64,000 nt of DNA from Orbilia blumenaviensis (GCA_036872755.1 JAVHNS010000015.1:620001-684000); one strand, 5' to 3'. Shown: positions 40,180-51,259, counted from the stretch's first letter. The notes: generated from the sequence alone by a model not told the origin. Numbers and translations: made by a program.

Positions 40180-40932
40180 TTGTTGAGTAGCACGCCTGTC
40201 AAGCTCCTCAGAAGCTAGTTTTAGTCGGGTAGTAGTGAACCTATTTAGCAAGTATCCCTTTTTTTTTCGAGTGTAATATTCTTTTTTCACTCTTATTACT
40301 CTATTCAAAACTTTTTTTCCTTTTTTTTTGTGAAATCTTCCTACTATAATCCATCGACCCTTTTTTGGTGGGTGTTTATAAGTTTTTTTGTTGGGTGGCG
40401 ATACCGTTGCCGTTACTGTCTGGTAGGGGATGAAGCGGAGAGGATCTATGTTGCTGTGCAGGTCCTTTTAGGATTCTGGAAAAGTAGGGGCAAATAAAAG
40501 GAATACATCTATTTTTAAAACTAGGGGTATTGAAAAGTCAGGCAAATACCTTCTTAGGAATATCAGAAATTAGTCTCGTAGTAAAATCATAACCGGGGAT
40601 TTGTAGAACTTTAGAGCTCCATATCACTCTAAGGTTTCAGGATGCCAGCGTCACTTGACCGCTTGTGATAGGACTAGGCTGGAAGTACTGAATGACCGTG
40701 AGGAGGGCTGAGGGAAATATCTCTCTAAGTAGAATTGATTCCATCTATGTACAAAAGTGAGAGTTTCTAGATGTTCTAGCTATATGCAAAAGGTTGTGAG
40801 GGATCTGTGAGGCCCTTAAATAAAATACTGTCGCTCACAAAGGTGTGGAGATACTAAGTAGCTCAAGCTGCAATTTTCTGGATCGCAGCTTACTGTATTT
40901 CTCTCATAAACCCCCCAGGGAAAATGAGAGCT
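40180..40932. other. Spacer between convergent genes
   Basis: Spacer of 753 bp holding the 3' UTRs of coatomer alpha and ERV1. The first 200 bp on the plus strand are T-rich, as expected of a polyadenylation region. No gene seen. Confidence 0.5.
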
Positions 40933-41609
40933 TCAATCGCACCGTCCATCCTTCCAGCCGTCCTTCCATCTCTCCCTCCAAAGATTACAATCAAACTCCT
41001 GTTTCCCCAACTTTCTATTTACTTCATTATGCGCTTTACACATCCACCGTCCAAAATCCTCCTGAGTATCCAACTTCGGCGAATTCTCGGGCTGCTTCAT
41101 CCACGTTGTAAAATCACCTGCGCAGAACCAACAGGGATATACACGTCCCAATATCGATAAAAACTGTTGCATATCAGACTTTTGAGATTGGGTTGGGGTT
41201 TCGGGATATGTGGCTGTTATTGAGTGGAGGAGTGTCCATGTGGAACGACCGAGTTGCTCTACATCTGGAGGACAATCGGATGGGTATGCTGGGGGTGGGG
41301 CAATTGCTGCTGCTAAAGCAGAGGGTTTTCCCTTGCCACCGCCAGTGAGCATGCGAGATAGATTTGTCATGTCACGGGCTGAATTGCAGGTACGGCATCT
41401 GGAAATTATATAGGAAGGAATGGGTTAGAATTCATGCGACCTTGATTTTGGTATTCGTGTGTTATTTTGTGTGTTGGATAAACCTACGGTTTTCCATCCG
41501 GACCTAGAACAATACCGGATTTTGTGACTGATCCCTTGTGCGCCGGGGCTTGTGGGAGATGTGAGCTCTCTGACGGCGGCTGGTCATTGTCGGGGTCTGC
41601 AGCTGTCAT
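40933..41609 (-). CDS. ERV1: FAD-linked sulfhydryl oxidase Erv1 (195 aa)
   Basis: Exons on the minus strand: 41609-41488 and 41398-40933, with an 89-bp intron. The start is the first real ATG; the longer frame upstream opens with TTG. The N-terminal shuttle disulfide is the CRTC at 42-45 (DGKPCRTCNSARDMT), created by splicing. The Erv/ALR fold follows: LGRSTWTLLHSITATYP, the redox-active YPCWFCAGDF (Cys130-Cys133), the FAD-binding HNEVNRKLGK, and the structural pair Cys161/Cys178. Erv1 sits in the mitochondrial intermembrane space, where it reoxidises Mia40 and passes electrons to cytochrome c. All key cysteines are present, so it should be active. The C-terminus is short and basic (RWKDGWKDGRCD). 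The gene converges on coatomer alpha. An ER Erv2 homologue is excluded by the lack of a signal peptide and the presence of the CRTC shuttle. Confidence 0.9.
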
Positions 41610-43596
41610 CTTTGCCAATTTTGCGTAGCAGATAGTCTTTCTTTTACGTGTAATTCTTAGGGAAAAGAAATTAAAGAGCGGAAGGGCTTCCGTCGTTTTT
41701 TTTAGACTCAAGACCTTCCAGGTTTTGCGACAGAATTTTGTAGGCTTAGAAATCAGAGGTTTTTTATGTCAGCGGGAAGGCGGGATTTTGCAACAGAAGG
41801 TTTTGTGTTGCTGGTGGGTTGTGCGGCATAGCTGATGTATCGACGTGTGCATCCGAGTTTGACCGTAGGTGCTTAGGTCAGAACCAAATTTCGGTAGAGA
41901 ACAGAAAGACGTAAGCTCAGATAGCCTGCTTGGATGAAAATAAACTATCTCCAACATATAAATACTTTACGCCCTCAGACCAAATTATAAACACTTTTCT
42001 GCTCTCGCCGTAATAACATACGGCTTTAAATATGGGATCCAATCTTGCAGTTTATAACCTCGATATTTTTGCAACATGTTTTCGTCTTTCTTCGGCTCTA
42101 GGATACTACTGCGGGTTATATGTTTTAAGATTCCGTTAGCAATATTATAGATTTGTAATTTGCGGTTTACGAATAATTCAAATATGTCTTGCGCTAAATG
42201 GTGGAGAATTTATGATTGAAGTTTTTTTTAAAAAAAGTGGTTATGAAAACGCAACGACGACCTAAGAAAAACTGTATCCCAAACTGGCAGTATTTTAATC
42301 TACACAGCCTGTATAATGGCATGCAAATAAACAAGTCCGAATAATAATTTGTTAATAAAGTTTAAACTTGTATGATTACTTGAGGGGAAAAACAGTCGAA
42401 CTAATTGTATTTACGGACCGCCGCTCCCCTCTCCATTCATCCGTTTTGTCATTCCGCAGATGTCGAATTCCAATGCAAAACCCTCAAAAGAAAATGGGTT
42501 ATTGAGTGATCAGAGTTCTCTAGCATTTAGAGGTGAAAATCGTACATCTCTCGAGTGTGTCTGGCTATTTTGGAGAGCAGGCAGTTGTTGCTCTCCGTTG
42601 AACTATCCAAGTTTACGATCTAGTCGTTGAAAGCTCTGTATTACGTAAAATAAGGGGGAATATGACGGTGATGATGATGTTGACAGGAAGACGGAATGTT
42701 GCAGCTGAATACCTAATCTACCCGAGACCAACATAAATACAAACAATCTTTTTTATACGAAGCCGAGTCGCCTCGTGAATTCTGAGGAGAGGCTCTCATA
42801 ACGGCGACATATTTGAAAAATATTTCCTCCACATAGTCTCTTCCGAATTCCATGACTTCATATGAAGCCTTTATAGGCAAGAAGCCATACATCGGTCATC
42901 TAAATTTTTTTGGGTGTACTACATATCTATAGGCCCATAAACTCGGCATTGATGATAAGTTGATTGGTTTTCTCAAGTCTCTCCTCATCCAGTCTGCCAG
43001 AATAATGTATTATACATGCTCTTGTTGTTCCTTTATAGCCTTACCTAGGTACCTAGTTACTGGCTATTTATGACCCTTTGTTAACAATAACTGTACTATG
43101 CGAACGAGGTACTACCGAGCCCTTGGCTGTACCCCGGCACCATCACCATATCTGTTTGGTGGTTGTCTATTTCTCGTGCTTCTTCGTGCCGTTTTGTGTA
43201 GGCTCAACAATACAGTACAGTATGCGTAGGCTCAACAGTACTATTAGAAGTTCTGTTTATCGTATGTTGATTGAGATCTTTTCAAACTGTGTCCCCCAGA
43301 CACCAAATCTTGGGAGCTTGTCGTTACCAGTACGTCCACAGCTTTGGCTTCCCCGAGTCCCGCCCGCAGGATTGGGTTCCGCCATCGCTGCTGGCTTCGG
43401 GTGAAGCACCAAACTATAACATTTACTATGCAGAATGAGTTTAAGAAGTTCGATGGTTTTATTAAAATCCTCTCTTCGAGGAAACTATTTATATTATGGA
43501 ATTCTTTATTTATTCCATATTTTATAATGGTTTCATAAAACGGTGTAACTTGCTCATATGCTCTCACACCTTCTCATGACAGACACTTACATCTAG
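41610..43596. other. Intergenic AT-rich spacer
   Basis: About 2 kb with no gene that I can support. It includes the ERV1 promoter at its left end and a CCTAGG-type palindromic motif at 43041-43060. Short open frames have no supporting splice sites or motifs. Confidence 0.5.
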
Positions 43597-43872
43597 TTAA
43601 TAATTGGCCCGTAAATATGTTACAAATAACAAACACAAATAGCGTGTAAATATTATTATAGCAAAAAAGAAGATACCTGTATTCTAGAACTCAATCAACT
43701 CATCAGCGGAAATGAAAATTTTAAGTGTCCCGGGCTCATAACCTATAAGCTGTATAGCTCGGAAGATTGATGAGTTGAGTTCTAGAATACAGGTATCTTC
43801 TTCTCTGCTATAATAATATTTACACGCTATTTGTGTTTGTTATTCGTAACGTATTTACGGGCCAATTATTAA
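43597..43872. repeat. 276-bp inverted repeat (MITE-like or hairpin)
   Basis: Two arms, 43597-43705 and 43768-43872, are reverse complements over about 105 bp and enclose a 62-bp loop. They differ by a 4-bp gap and four single-base changes, all transitions. Both outer ends read TTAATAATTGG / CCAATTATTAA, so a TTAA target site of piggyBac type is possible but not proven. There is no coding capacity. It may be a non-autonomous DNA element, or its transcript could form a long hairpin. Confidence 0.85.
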
Positions 43873-45434
43873 CACATTATCCCTCAACAGTCTTGGCAAA
43901 CTCCACCCTCACCGCACCATTGTTCGTCCATTTGAACTTTAAATAAGTTGTCTTGTGCCGACTAGTAATAGATGGTGTTAGCGAGCTGAGAATTCAACTC
44001 TACCTTCAGAAATTAGAATAGTGCCATGAACATTACCATATCTAATGTCTTGGTGTTTGTTTTGTATTCTAGTGTCCAAACTATGGACCTTAGAAGTGGA
44101 AGACCCAGTTGCCAATTCCAACGATGGCGGCCTGCTACTAGCTAGGCTAACCATGATGCCGGCTAGGGAGGTATAACTGCAGGAGTGGGATTCTTGTCTC
44201 GTAGACCAGACGCGTGGCGTGGAGTTCTTCTGGTATAAACAGCTTTGGCTATTTGCTTGTTTGTTTGTGTGAATGTCAGGGGAGGGTCTGTTCTATCCGT
44301 TGGCTCGTGATAGATCTTGTGAGAGGCGAGGACGCTTGAAGTTTTGATTATCTTATACGTAAGCTTTGTTCTTGGGTGAAGGAAAGGAAAGGAAAGAAGG
44401 AAGGAAGGGAAATTTTAGGGGGAAAAGGGTGGGTTTATAGGTAGGTCAAAAAGGCTGCCACCGTTATGCAATTGCACAACGATTTGTGAATATTTTTTTT
44501 ATCGATCACTGGTACTGAAAACACGATAAAAAAGGTGGCAATTAATCGCTCCAGGCAACCGGAATACAAACTTGGCAGATGATGAATTCGAAGGCCTGTC
44601 TCGTCCCTGTCTAGGAGTAATGCTACCTAGGACCGGTAGTACCTATGGGCTGTAGTCCAGATAATAATCGATAAAAATTTTACTGTGACTGACGTGCAGA
44701 AACCCAAACGTAATCTTTTACAAATGTGTATAGGATCAAAATTATATTTTTCAAGGTTTCGGTATTACAATTCAAGGGTTCTTGGATTCGAAAGCTGCTA
44801 ACTACCACATATGTATATACGAACGCTCAAACTATCTTAAGCTGAGATATCTGCATCTTATCTAACCCAATCAATCAACCGATATCACGTGGTACAAAGC
44901 TTTCTAGTCGCAAATGCCGCTGATTTACAGGGGTCCCGTGGGGTAGCACAAAGCTTAGAACTGCGGCACGTGGGGCATTTCCTTTTTATCCTGTGCTACG
45001 GACAACTATAATTAAAAAATGCCAAGTGCGTGGTATCCCGATATCATGCAGAATTTACCTCCCAAATAGGTTCTAGATAGCTACCTAGGTAGTTTACAGC
45101 TAACCAGTTTTCGCACGGCTCTTCACGGCTGGCTAGGCATTAACTAGATACTGCAACCTGCTTACAGCTTTGTCTAGCTAAATTTAGTGTTGTCGGTTAG
45201 ACTTCGAGCATGGATATGCACGAACCGGGGCTGGGATATGAATATAAATTGCATTTGATCTAGTTCTGTTGCAATCTTGGGATACCTTTTATTTTGCATT
45301 CTTAGTTTACAGCCTTGCCTAATTTTTTCGCCAATTGATACCGTGGGGAAAAGCATTTGTGTAATAACCCGGTGTAGTCAGCGCCGCAGTTCTAGCTTTA
45401 CCTCGACATTAGGTATTTAGATAACAACTGGAAA
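43873..45434. other. Intergenic spacer with GGAA run
   Basis: No gene found. A purine run of GGAAA/GGAAGG units lies near 44380-44410. CTACCTAGG occurs near 44622, and the perfect palindrome CTACCTAGGTAG lies at 45081-45092. The right end includes the promoter of the methyltransferase gene. Confidence 0.45.
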
Positions 45435-46635
45435 ATGGCGACAGCAGCAACTTTAACCCCCTCTGCTGTCGACACGGCAGCCGACAGTGGCGCGTGGGCC
45501 GCCCTCAAAGGGAAGATAAAGACACACTATGATCTGCTATCCGAGTACTATTATTCTCTGTGGTAAGTGCTCCAGAACCCAATGCCGTCGACACCGAGTT
45601 TGCATACCCCAGGAGAATTTTTTGCTAAATGACATCATTGCCAAAGGGGTGAACACATCCACCACGGGTACTTTCTTGATGACCCGTCGGATACCAAAGA
45701 AGCTGCCCAACGTCGTCTCATTTCTCTATTGCTCGAGCGCTCGAATGTATCGACTGGTTCTAGAGTTCTAGACGTTGGGTGCGGCGTCGGGGGTACTTCC
45801 CGCCAACTGGCGCGCGAGCACTCGTGCACCGTCACGGGTGTTACTATCAGCGGCAAGCAAGTTGAGATCGCAAAGCGATTGTCTAACGACGAGGCTGCAA
45901 AATTATCGCCGGAAACTACTGGCTCGGAAGGTCCTGAACTGGGAGAGTGGATTTCACTTCCGCCGGGGAAAGTCCGGTTTATCGAGTTGGACGCCGAGAA
46001 GATGGGAGATTATTTCGACGGGACGGCGGGTAAGGAGGGCGATTATGATGCTGTTTGGATTTCTGAGGCGATGAGCCATCTTCCGCATAAACAGCTGTTC
46101 TTCGATAATGCTTTTAAGTTGCTGAAGAGTGGTGGGAAGCTGGTAGTCGCGGATTGGTTTAAGGCCGAAGATTTGACGGACAAGCAGATGGAAGATGACA
46201 TTAAGCCTATCGAAGGTAAACAAAAGAATCAGTTAGCTTGGGTTCAAACAAAGAAGCGACTAATGGATGTTCGATTGTCATATAGCGGGCATGTTATTGC
46301 CTCCATTGTGTACGATGTCCGAGTATGTCGAGCATGCCAAAACGGCAGGCTTCAAGGTGTATTCGGAGCCTCTTGATATCAGTGAGAATGTAAAAAAGAC
46401 TTGGTTAGTTGATCGCTTTCCTCGTCCGTTAGAATGTCTGGATGTGCTAACCTTGCTCATATGATGGCTTGACAGGGACATTTCATTATCTCTGATCCAG
46501 AACCCATCTCTCTGGATGTTAGCGATCGCTGCAGGAAGGGAAATAATTTCTTTCCTAAGAGCTTTCCAGGCGATGAGGCGTGGATATGGCAACAAAACCT
46601 TCAAATATGCTGTTATAGCGTTTGACAAGGCTTGA
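45435..46635 (+). CDS. SAM-dependent methyltransferase, tocopherol/sterol-MT-like (324 aa)
   Basis: Exons 45435-45562, 45647-46215, 46286-46403, 46476-46635. Introns are 84, 70, 72 bp, with two tryptophan codons and one alanine codon split; all phases join. Order: KIKTHYDLLSEYYYSLWGEH then IHHGYFLDD, the entry motif shared by gamma-tocopherol and related methyltransferases; motif I VLDVGCGVGGTSRQLA (SAM binding); a motif near VRFIELDAEKM; then AVWISEAMSHLPHK and GGKLVVADWFK (post-I motifs). The C-terminus (YGNKTFKYAVIAFDKA) fits the class. It differs from Erg6, which lacks the GEHIHHGYF form. The substrate could be a sterol, quinone, alkaloid or other secondary metabolite; nothing nearby decides it. 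No biosynthetic cluster partners are visible. Confidence 0.82.
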
Positions 46636-47110
46636 TATGGCGCCTGAGAGGCAGATGTGGTGACAAGTTATTTAGAATTTTTGAATGATTAGTTGTCGAA
46701 GGAAAATAAAATAGAATGATAACTATGAATATGATAGTATTGTAATACACCTGGAAACAGGTTCTTAAAGCAACCCGGAAAACTTTCTGTGATATATAGA
46801 GTCTGTGATATTTTACTCAATTAATATCACCATAACATTCGGGGGCCGTCGTCATTCAGTGCTGTAGTACCGACGAGGAATGGGCTGTTGGCTATCCTGG
46901 TGAAGTATTCCCACCTGATCCATGGATTGGAGGCTGTATAATACGTTTACCAGTAAGTACAAGTACTTAAGCAGGTAGTTAGACGACATTTCCCTAATGA
47001 CCCTGGCAATGAATGGCTGGCCCTTTTATATGCGGCTAAGGATCTTTGTTTACCTAGGTATGTGGCAACGTCTTTGTGGTAACGTCTACCCTCAGCCACA
47101 GCAACCTAAG

Positions 47111-47260
47111 TATATAAACTAATTCACACCCCCCAAATACCTTTTTCTTCTTTCCTTCTCATCTTCACACCCCTAAAAAGTTTATTCATCAACTTCACCC
47201 TCCACCCCTAGCATCATCAGTCCCCTCTCCCCTCTTTTTAATCTTTATTACATAAATCGT
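47111..47260 (+). promoter_or_regulatory. TATA box and CT-rich leader of an unidentified transcript
   Basis: A perfect TATATAAA lies at 47111-47118, followed after about 20 bp by roughly 130 bp of C/T-rich sequence (CTTTTTCTTCTTTCC, CCCTCTCCCCTC). In filamentous fungi this pairing marks a strong Pol II promoter and start region. No long ORF follows; only short spliced ORFs and then the hairpin island lie downstream. Confidence 0.55.
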
Positions 47261-47776
47261 GACAAGGTATCACTCCATAATCTAAGATCCTTCTAGTCTC
47301 TCAGGTCCATCCTTGGAAATGAGGGAGCAACGGGATTTGGAAGGAGACGTGGATGTCCGGTGAGGTGATAAATACAATGATCTTGTAATCATCACTATCA
47401 TCATACCACACATCTATCACACAAGGCTATGTATATCCTCTTTCATTTACCATCATCACCAACCATCCCGTTCTTAATCTCAACTGCTACGGGCTATATG
47501 CTCCAAGCATTAGAGAGATACCGAGTGGACTGCGGCGAAGAATATTCTTCAGACGCGTAGTCCTTCGTGACAATTACCCTTCTGGGGACGCGTAACTGCT
47601 ACCTCCAATGCTGGGATTTCCCCTCCTCCCTCCCCGACTTTCATCAATTGGGTTCACACACGCACATATGTGTGCCACGGTCAGCCCCTATCCTCATCAT
47701 CATCATCATCCTCCATCCTGGAAACCATCTTTCGTGATGATTTCAGACTTCATCTTGTGTACTTTCGAGTGTACAG

Positions 47777-47973
47777 ATGATTTCTGGCGGCAACGGAAAA
47801 TCTACCCAGGAATCCAGTTTTGTGCTGGTAAGGGCCTTTCTTGGCTATAAGGATTCTCCTCTCATAGGTAAGTTTCCCAAATTTATATTCACTTCCGTAA
47901 TCTGGATGGGATATGACTCAAACGAAGCTAACCCTTCTTGTCATTTAAATAGTTCGTGCTACAGTCCTTTGAT
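47777..47973 (+). CDS. Possible 36-aa spliced micro-protein
   Basis: From ATG 47777 the frame MISGGNGKSTQESSFVLV then RAFLGYKDSPLI runs to a near-perfect donor (TAG|GTAAGT at 47868). An 85-bp intron with a GCTAAC branch and AATAG acceptor (47952) leads to VRATVL and a stop. The splice signals are good, and the reading frame is short. If the intron is retained, the same frame stays open to 48034 (85 aa, ending AFAPSVVSQRML). An overlapping frame (47608-47850) is also open, so the coding assignment is weak. I do not recognise the product. It could equally be the 5' part of a non-coding RNA running into the island. Confidence 0.25.
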
Positions 47974-50506
47974 ACATAGCTTTATAGCTGTGTTGGCATT
48001 CGCACCCTCGGTCGTGTCGCAAAGGATGTTATGAATTTTACGGGACCCTGGGTTCATATCCATGGGATAAGGTACGCGTGTAACATCAAGAGCGTGTAAC
48101 ATAGATATAACCTTGCTAATAACTGCTTTAATTTAGGAGAACGTCCACGCAACGCCTCAAAAGATTAACTACACCCCCCGCGGGGTAGTAGTATATGCCC
48201 TGCCAGAGGCATGATCGAGGTCATAGTTAGAGGTAGAGATAAGCCAGTCGCAAGGCGACTCGGCACTACCTATATGAGTGTCAAAATGCAAGGACCTCAC
48301 CTAGTGGCCCGGGGAAGAGCCCCGAGGCACTGACTATATGGAAACCCTACAGTGTAGGGGAGGAACCCATTTTTCCAGATGTCAATTCGCTCGCGACAAG
48401 CCACAAAACAACAGCACCAAAGCAATGACTGTTTGAGAGGCTCATACTCCATGTCCTCGAGCAATTTGCTCTTGAGTTGACTGGAGGAAGATGTCGATGC
48501 CCCTTCAGATCTCTTTTGAGGTATGAAGTAGGAAGCGTCACTCTTCAGATGACCCCTTCGGTCTTGGGAATTACCGCAGCTACTCGTCGAAATGGTTGGC
48601 GATAGATACCCCGTGTGCGAGAAACACCGAAAATACGGCGATGATGGGTTCGGCTGTAACAGCCGACCCATACCCCCCAACCACCACCAGAGACAATATG
48701 GACATGGGGCATTGGTACCTGCCCCTGTCCACGGCCCTAGCAATGTTGGACTGGAGTCCACATTGATCACGCAAGATGGGCCGGTTGAACTCTACGAATC
48801 CCCTTGTACAGAAGGGGAGGCGTAGGGCCACCGAAGAGCAAACTGCCCCCAAGAAAACCATTTGCGGGGGGGTTGCGGGATGGGCATTCATACGGAAAAA
48901 ACGGTATCACCAAGATACCAAACCTGGTCGGCCTATATGGCCACCAGGGGCCCGAGAAATGGGCCAACCTTTTGCGTCGGGGCCGTCTTCAAAGAAATGG
49001 CCACAATGACCTACCACTATCCCAGGACGAGAGGAGGTACAGAGATAATGTGGCCTGGCAATATCAAAAGCTAGCAGAGACAATCCTCAATGGTTATGAG
49101 CCCCCATAGCGAGGGCATTTAGCCCCGCTATGTCAAACCGGCGTTGGCCTCATGTCTGCGGGGCGCTGATAAGAAAAATGATACAATGGCATTGGGGGAT
49201 GGGGGGCATAAGTTCGAGACATGTGTGCGGGGAGGACCAAGATAGCAGTTCCTTCGAGGACGCATCTTAGGACCACCCGCGCCTGTCGAAGAACTCACCC
49301 CCCTCCCCCGGATGTGGTTTCTTCGGGCCGGCTTGGTGGTAGCCCCCGAAGCCAGCCCCCCTCCTTATCTCCCAAGCCTCTCAGGCTACCTCGGTCTCCA
49401 AACTCCTCAAGCCAATGAGGGTGGCCGGGTATCAGGGCAGGTCGTGTTGACGGGCTCGAAGGGGGGCCTGTCAGAGGCCTAGGGGGGAGCATCCCTTTTC
49501 GGAGGGTGCTCCCCAGCCATCAAATGGTCAGGGGATTGTCTCGCTGACCTCCCCCCGGGTGAGGGGGTCAGAGCCATATGCCAGGACGTCGCAGGGCAAT
49601 TGCCCGAGACATAGGCTGCCTAAACCCACGAGGGGAGGCGTCCTATGACCACCATGTGCGCCGGGTGCCAAATTATCGATACGACGCGGCATAGTGGGTC
49701 GTCCTGACAGGAAAACGCTGGTCTTGTCAAAAGTTTTTTGTGGTGGTACAGGCACCATGAGTGCCGCAGACAGGTTGGCTACGGCCACCTGTTACATCAA
49801 AAATCGATCTGCCAATTGGCAGTTGATGAAATGTGTACAGACGTCTGGAGAAGAGGTATTTACAAAACGCATGTCATTATTTTGATAAACATAACAGCTA
49901 ACGGTTTATTGGTTTTATATAGGCGGCATGTGCGTGAACCCAAACCGCTTTTTATGACCGTGGGACATAGATTGCGCAGTTCATGTTCGTTGGGGGGGTG
50001 CGAAGCCAAGTGGTCATCAGGTACATGTGCCCCTGCGCTTGCTCGATATATCTGTACCCAGCCCGGAAGAAATCCATTCGAATGACCATCTCGAATGAAA
50101 CATATCTCGGCTTGATATTGTGTGTATCCGGACTAGAAACCGAGGCCAGACAACCCTCCGGCGAAGCGACAATATCTTAGTATGCAAAGAAGGGTACTGT
50201 GTGCGGGATCAACCAACTCGCGAGTACATGGATCCTACAGTACGAATACTACATATGCGAACACGAATAACGGCGAGATTCGAATGGATCACGATCTCCC
50301 TTGATTGGGGAGTGGTGATACGCTACTACGATATCTGGTCCTCTGGGGGGTGGGATCCCCAGGACATGAGTTTACACCCTTTTCATCGGCCTCAAAGATG
50401 TGGTAGAATTTTTCCGTTATCAGATGACTGGTTCTGGCGCCCTTTTTTATACTACGGAATGATAGTGGCCTAGTTGGCAAACTATTATTATACTACATAC
50501 ATATAC

Positions 50507-50545
50507 ACTCCAACCAGCTGGGTAAAACCAGCTGGGACTAGGAGT
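50507..50545 (+). repeat. Hairpin element H, copy 1
   Basis: Outer stem ACTCC/GGAGT (5 bp), asymmetric internal loop AA versus GACTA, inner stem CCAGCTGG/CCAGCTGG (8 bp), terminal loop GTAAAA. It is preceded by TACTACATACATATAC and followed by AGG, features shared with copy 2. Confidence 0.75.
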
Positions 50546-50669
50546 AGGGGGACAGGAGCATCTTTGCAGACTACTGTTGAATGTGGGGGGGTTGTGGCCC
50601 AGCGCACTTTTCGACTGTGAGGATGCGGCATCGGCATCCGGTTCAACCCATGTGGTACTACATACTTAC

Positions 50670-50708
50670 ACTCCAACCAGCTGGTTTTGTCCGGCTGGGA
50701 TTAGGAGT
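50670..50708 (+). repeat. Hairpin element H, copy 2
   Basis: Same architecture as copy 1. Outer stem ACTCC/GGAGT, internal loop AA versus GATTA, inner stem CCAGCTGG/CCGGCTGG with one T-G pair (U.G in RNA), loop TTTTGT. Preceded by TACTACATACTTAC and followed by AGG. Confidence 0.75.
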
Positions 50709-50861
50709 AGGATGGAGGGGGGTAGCGGAGGGGTTGAACACTACCGCGGTAGTTAATTATGTATACCACTATCAACCCGAGTTCTTCATTATTATGAGGG
50801 AGGGCAGACAGAAGAGAAGATGTTCAATGCTCAGCCGCGGGGCGCAGAGAACCCTTTCCAG

Positions 50862-50942
50862 CCTTCGGACTGATGATCCGGGGCGTCATATGCCCAGCAA
50901 GACAAGCTCCCCTTCACGCCCTCGGGCTGACGACCCGGGGCG
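50862..50942 (+). repeat. Pair of CTGAYGA hairpins
   Basis: Two copies, at 50862-50885 and 50919-50942. Each is a 4-bp stem around a 7-base loop: CGGA-CTGATGA-TCCG and CGGG-CTGACGA-CCCG, both followed by GGGCG. The A-T pair closing the loop in the first is a G-C pair in the second. Confidence 0.65.
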
Positions 50943-51075
50943 TAACCCCCCTTTGAACATCTGTTCTCATGCGAAATCGATGGGGGGGTGGTCTGGGCGG
51001 CCGTGTACGGCCATCCCAGGGTCCCTACTGCAATGCATTTTTCATGTGCGTGCTGTGGGGTGATTACGTATAGAC

Positions 51076-51116
51076 ACCCCGACCAGTCGCTTTTTATAGC
51101 GGCTGGGATCAGGGGT
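51076..51116 (+). repeat. Hairpin element H, copy 3
   Basis: Same architecture with changed stems. The outer stem is now ACCCC/GGGGT (T-A became C-G), internal loop GA versus GATCA, inner stem CCAGTCGC/GCGGCTGG (four positions changed on each side, still 8 bp with one U.G), loop TTTTTATA. Followed by AGG. Confidence 0.7.
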
Positions 51117-51235
51117 AGGAATGAAAGACGAAATTGCAGTCATCATGTGGTGGTTGTGGTGGGATTGTTGCTACCACGAATCGCTGGAGATTGACTGGGG
51201 GGAGGGGGACAGTAGCAGATCCGGGTTCTCGAATG

Positions 51236-51259
51236 CCCCCCCCCCCCCCCCCCCCCCCC
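51236..51259 (+). repeat. C24 homopolymer
   Basis: Twenty-four consecutive C followed by GGGG. It is the longest G/C run of the window and may be prone to assembly error. Confidence 0.9.

Noticed and set aside
50866..50880. CTGATGA as the core of a hammerhead ribozyme
   Set aside because: The required GAAA segment and the third stem with a cleavage site are absent in both copies, and the motif sits in a simple hairpin loop.
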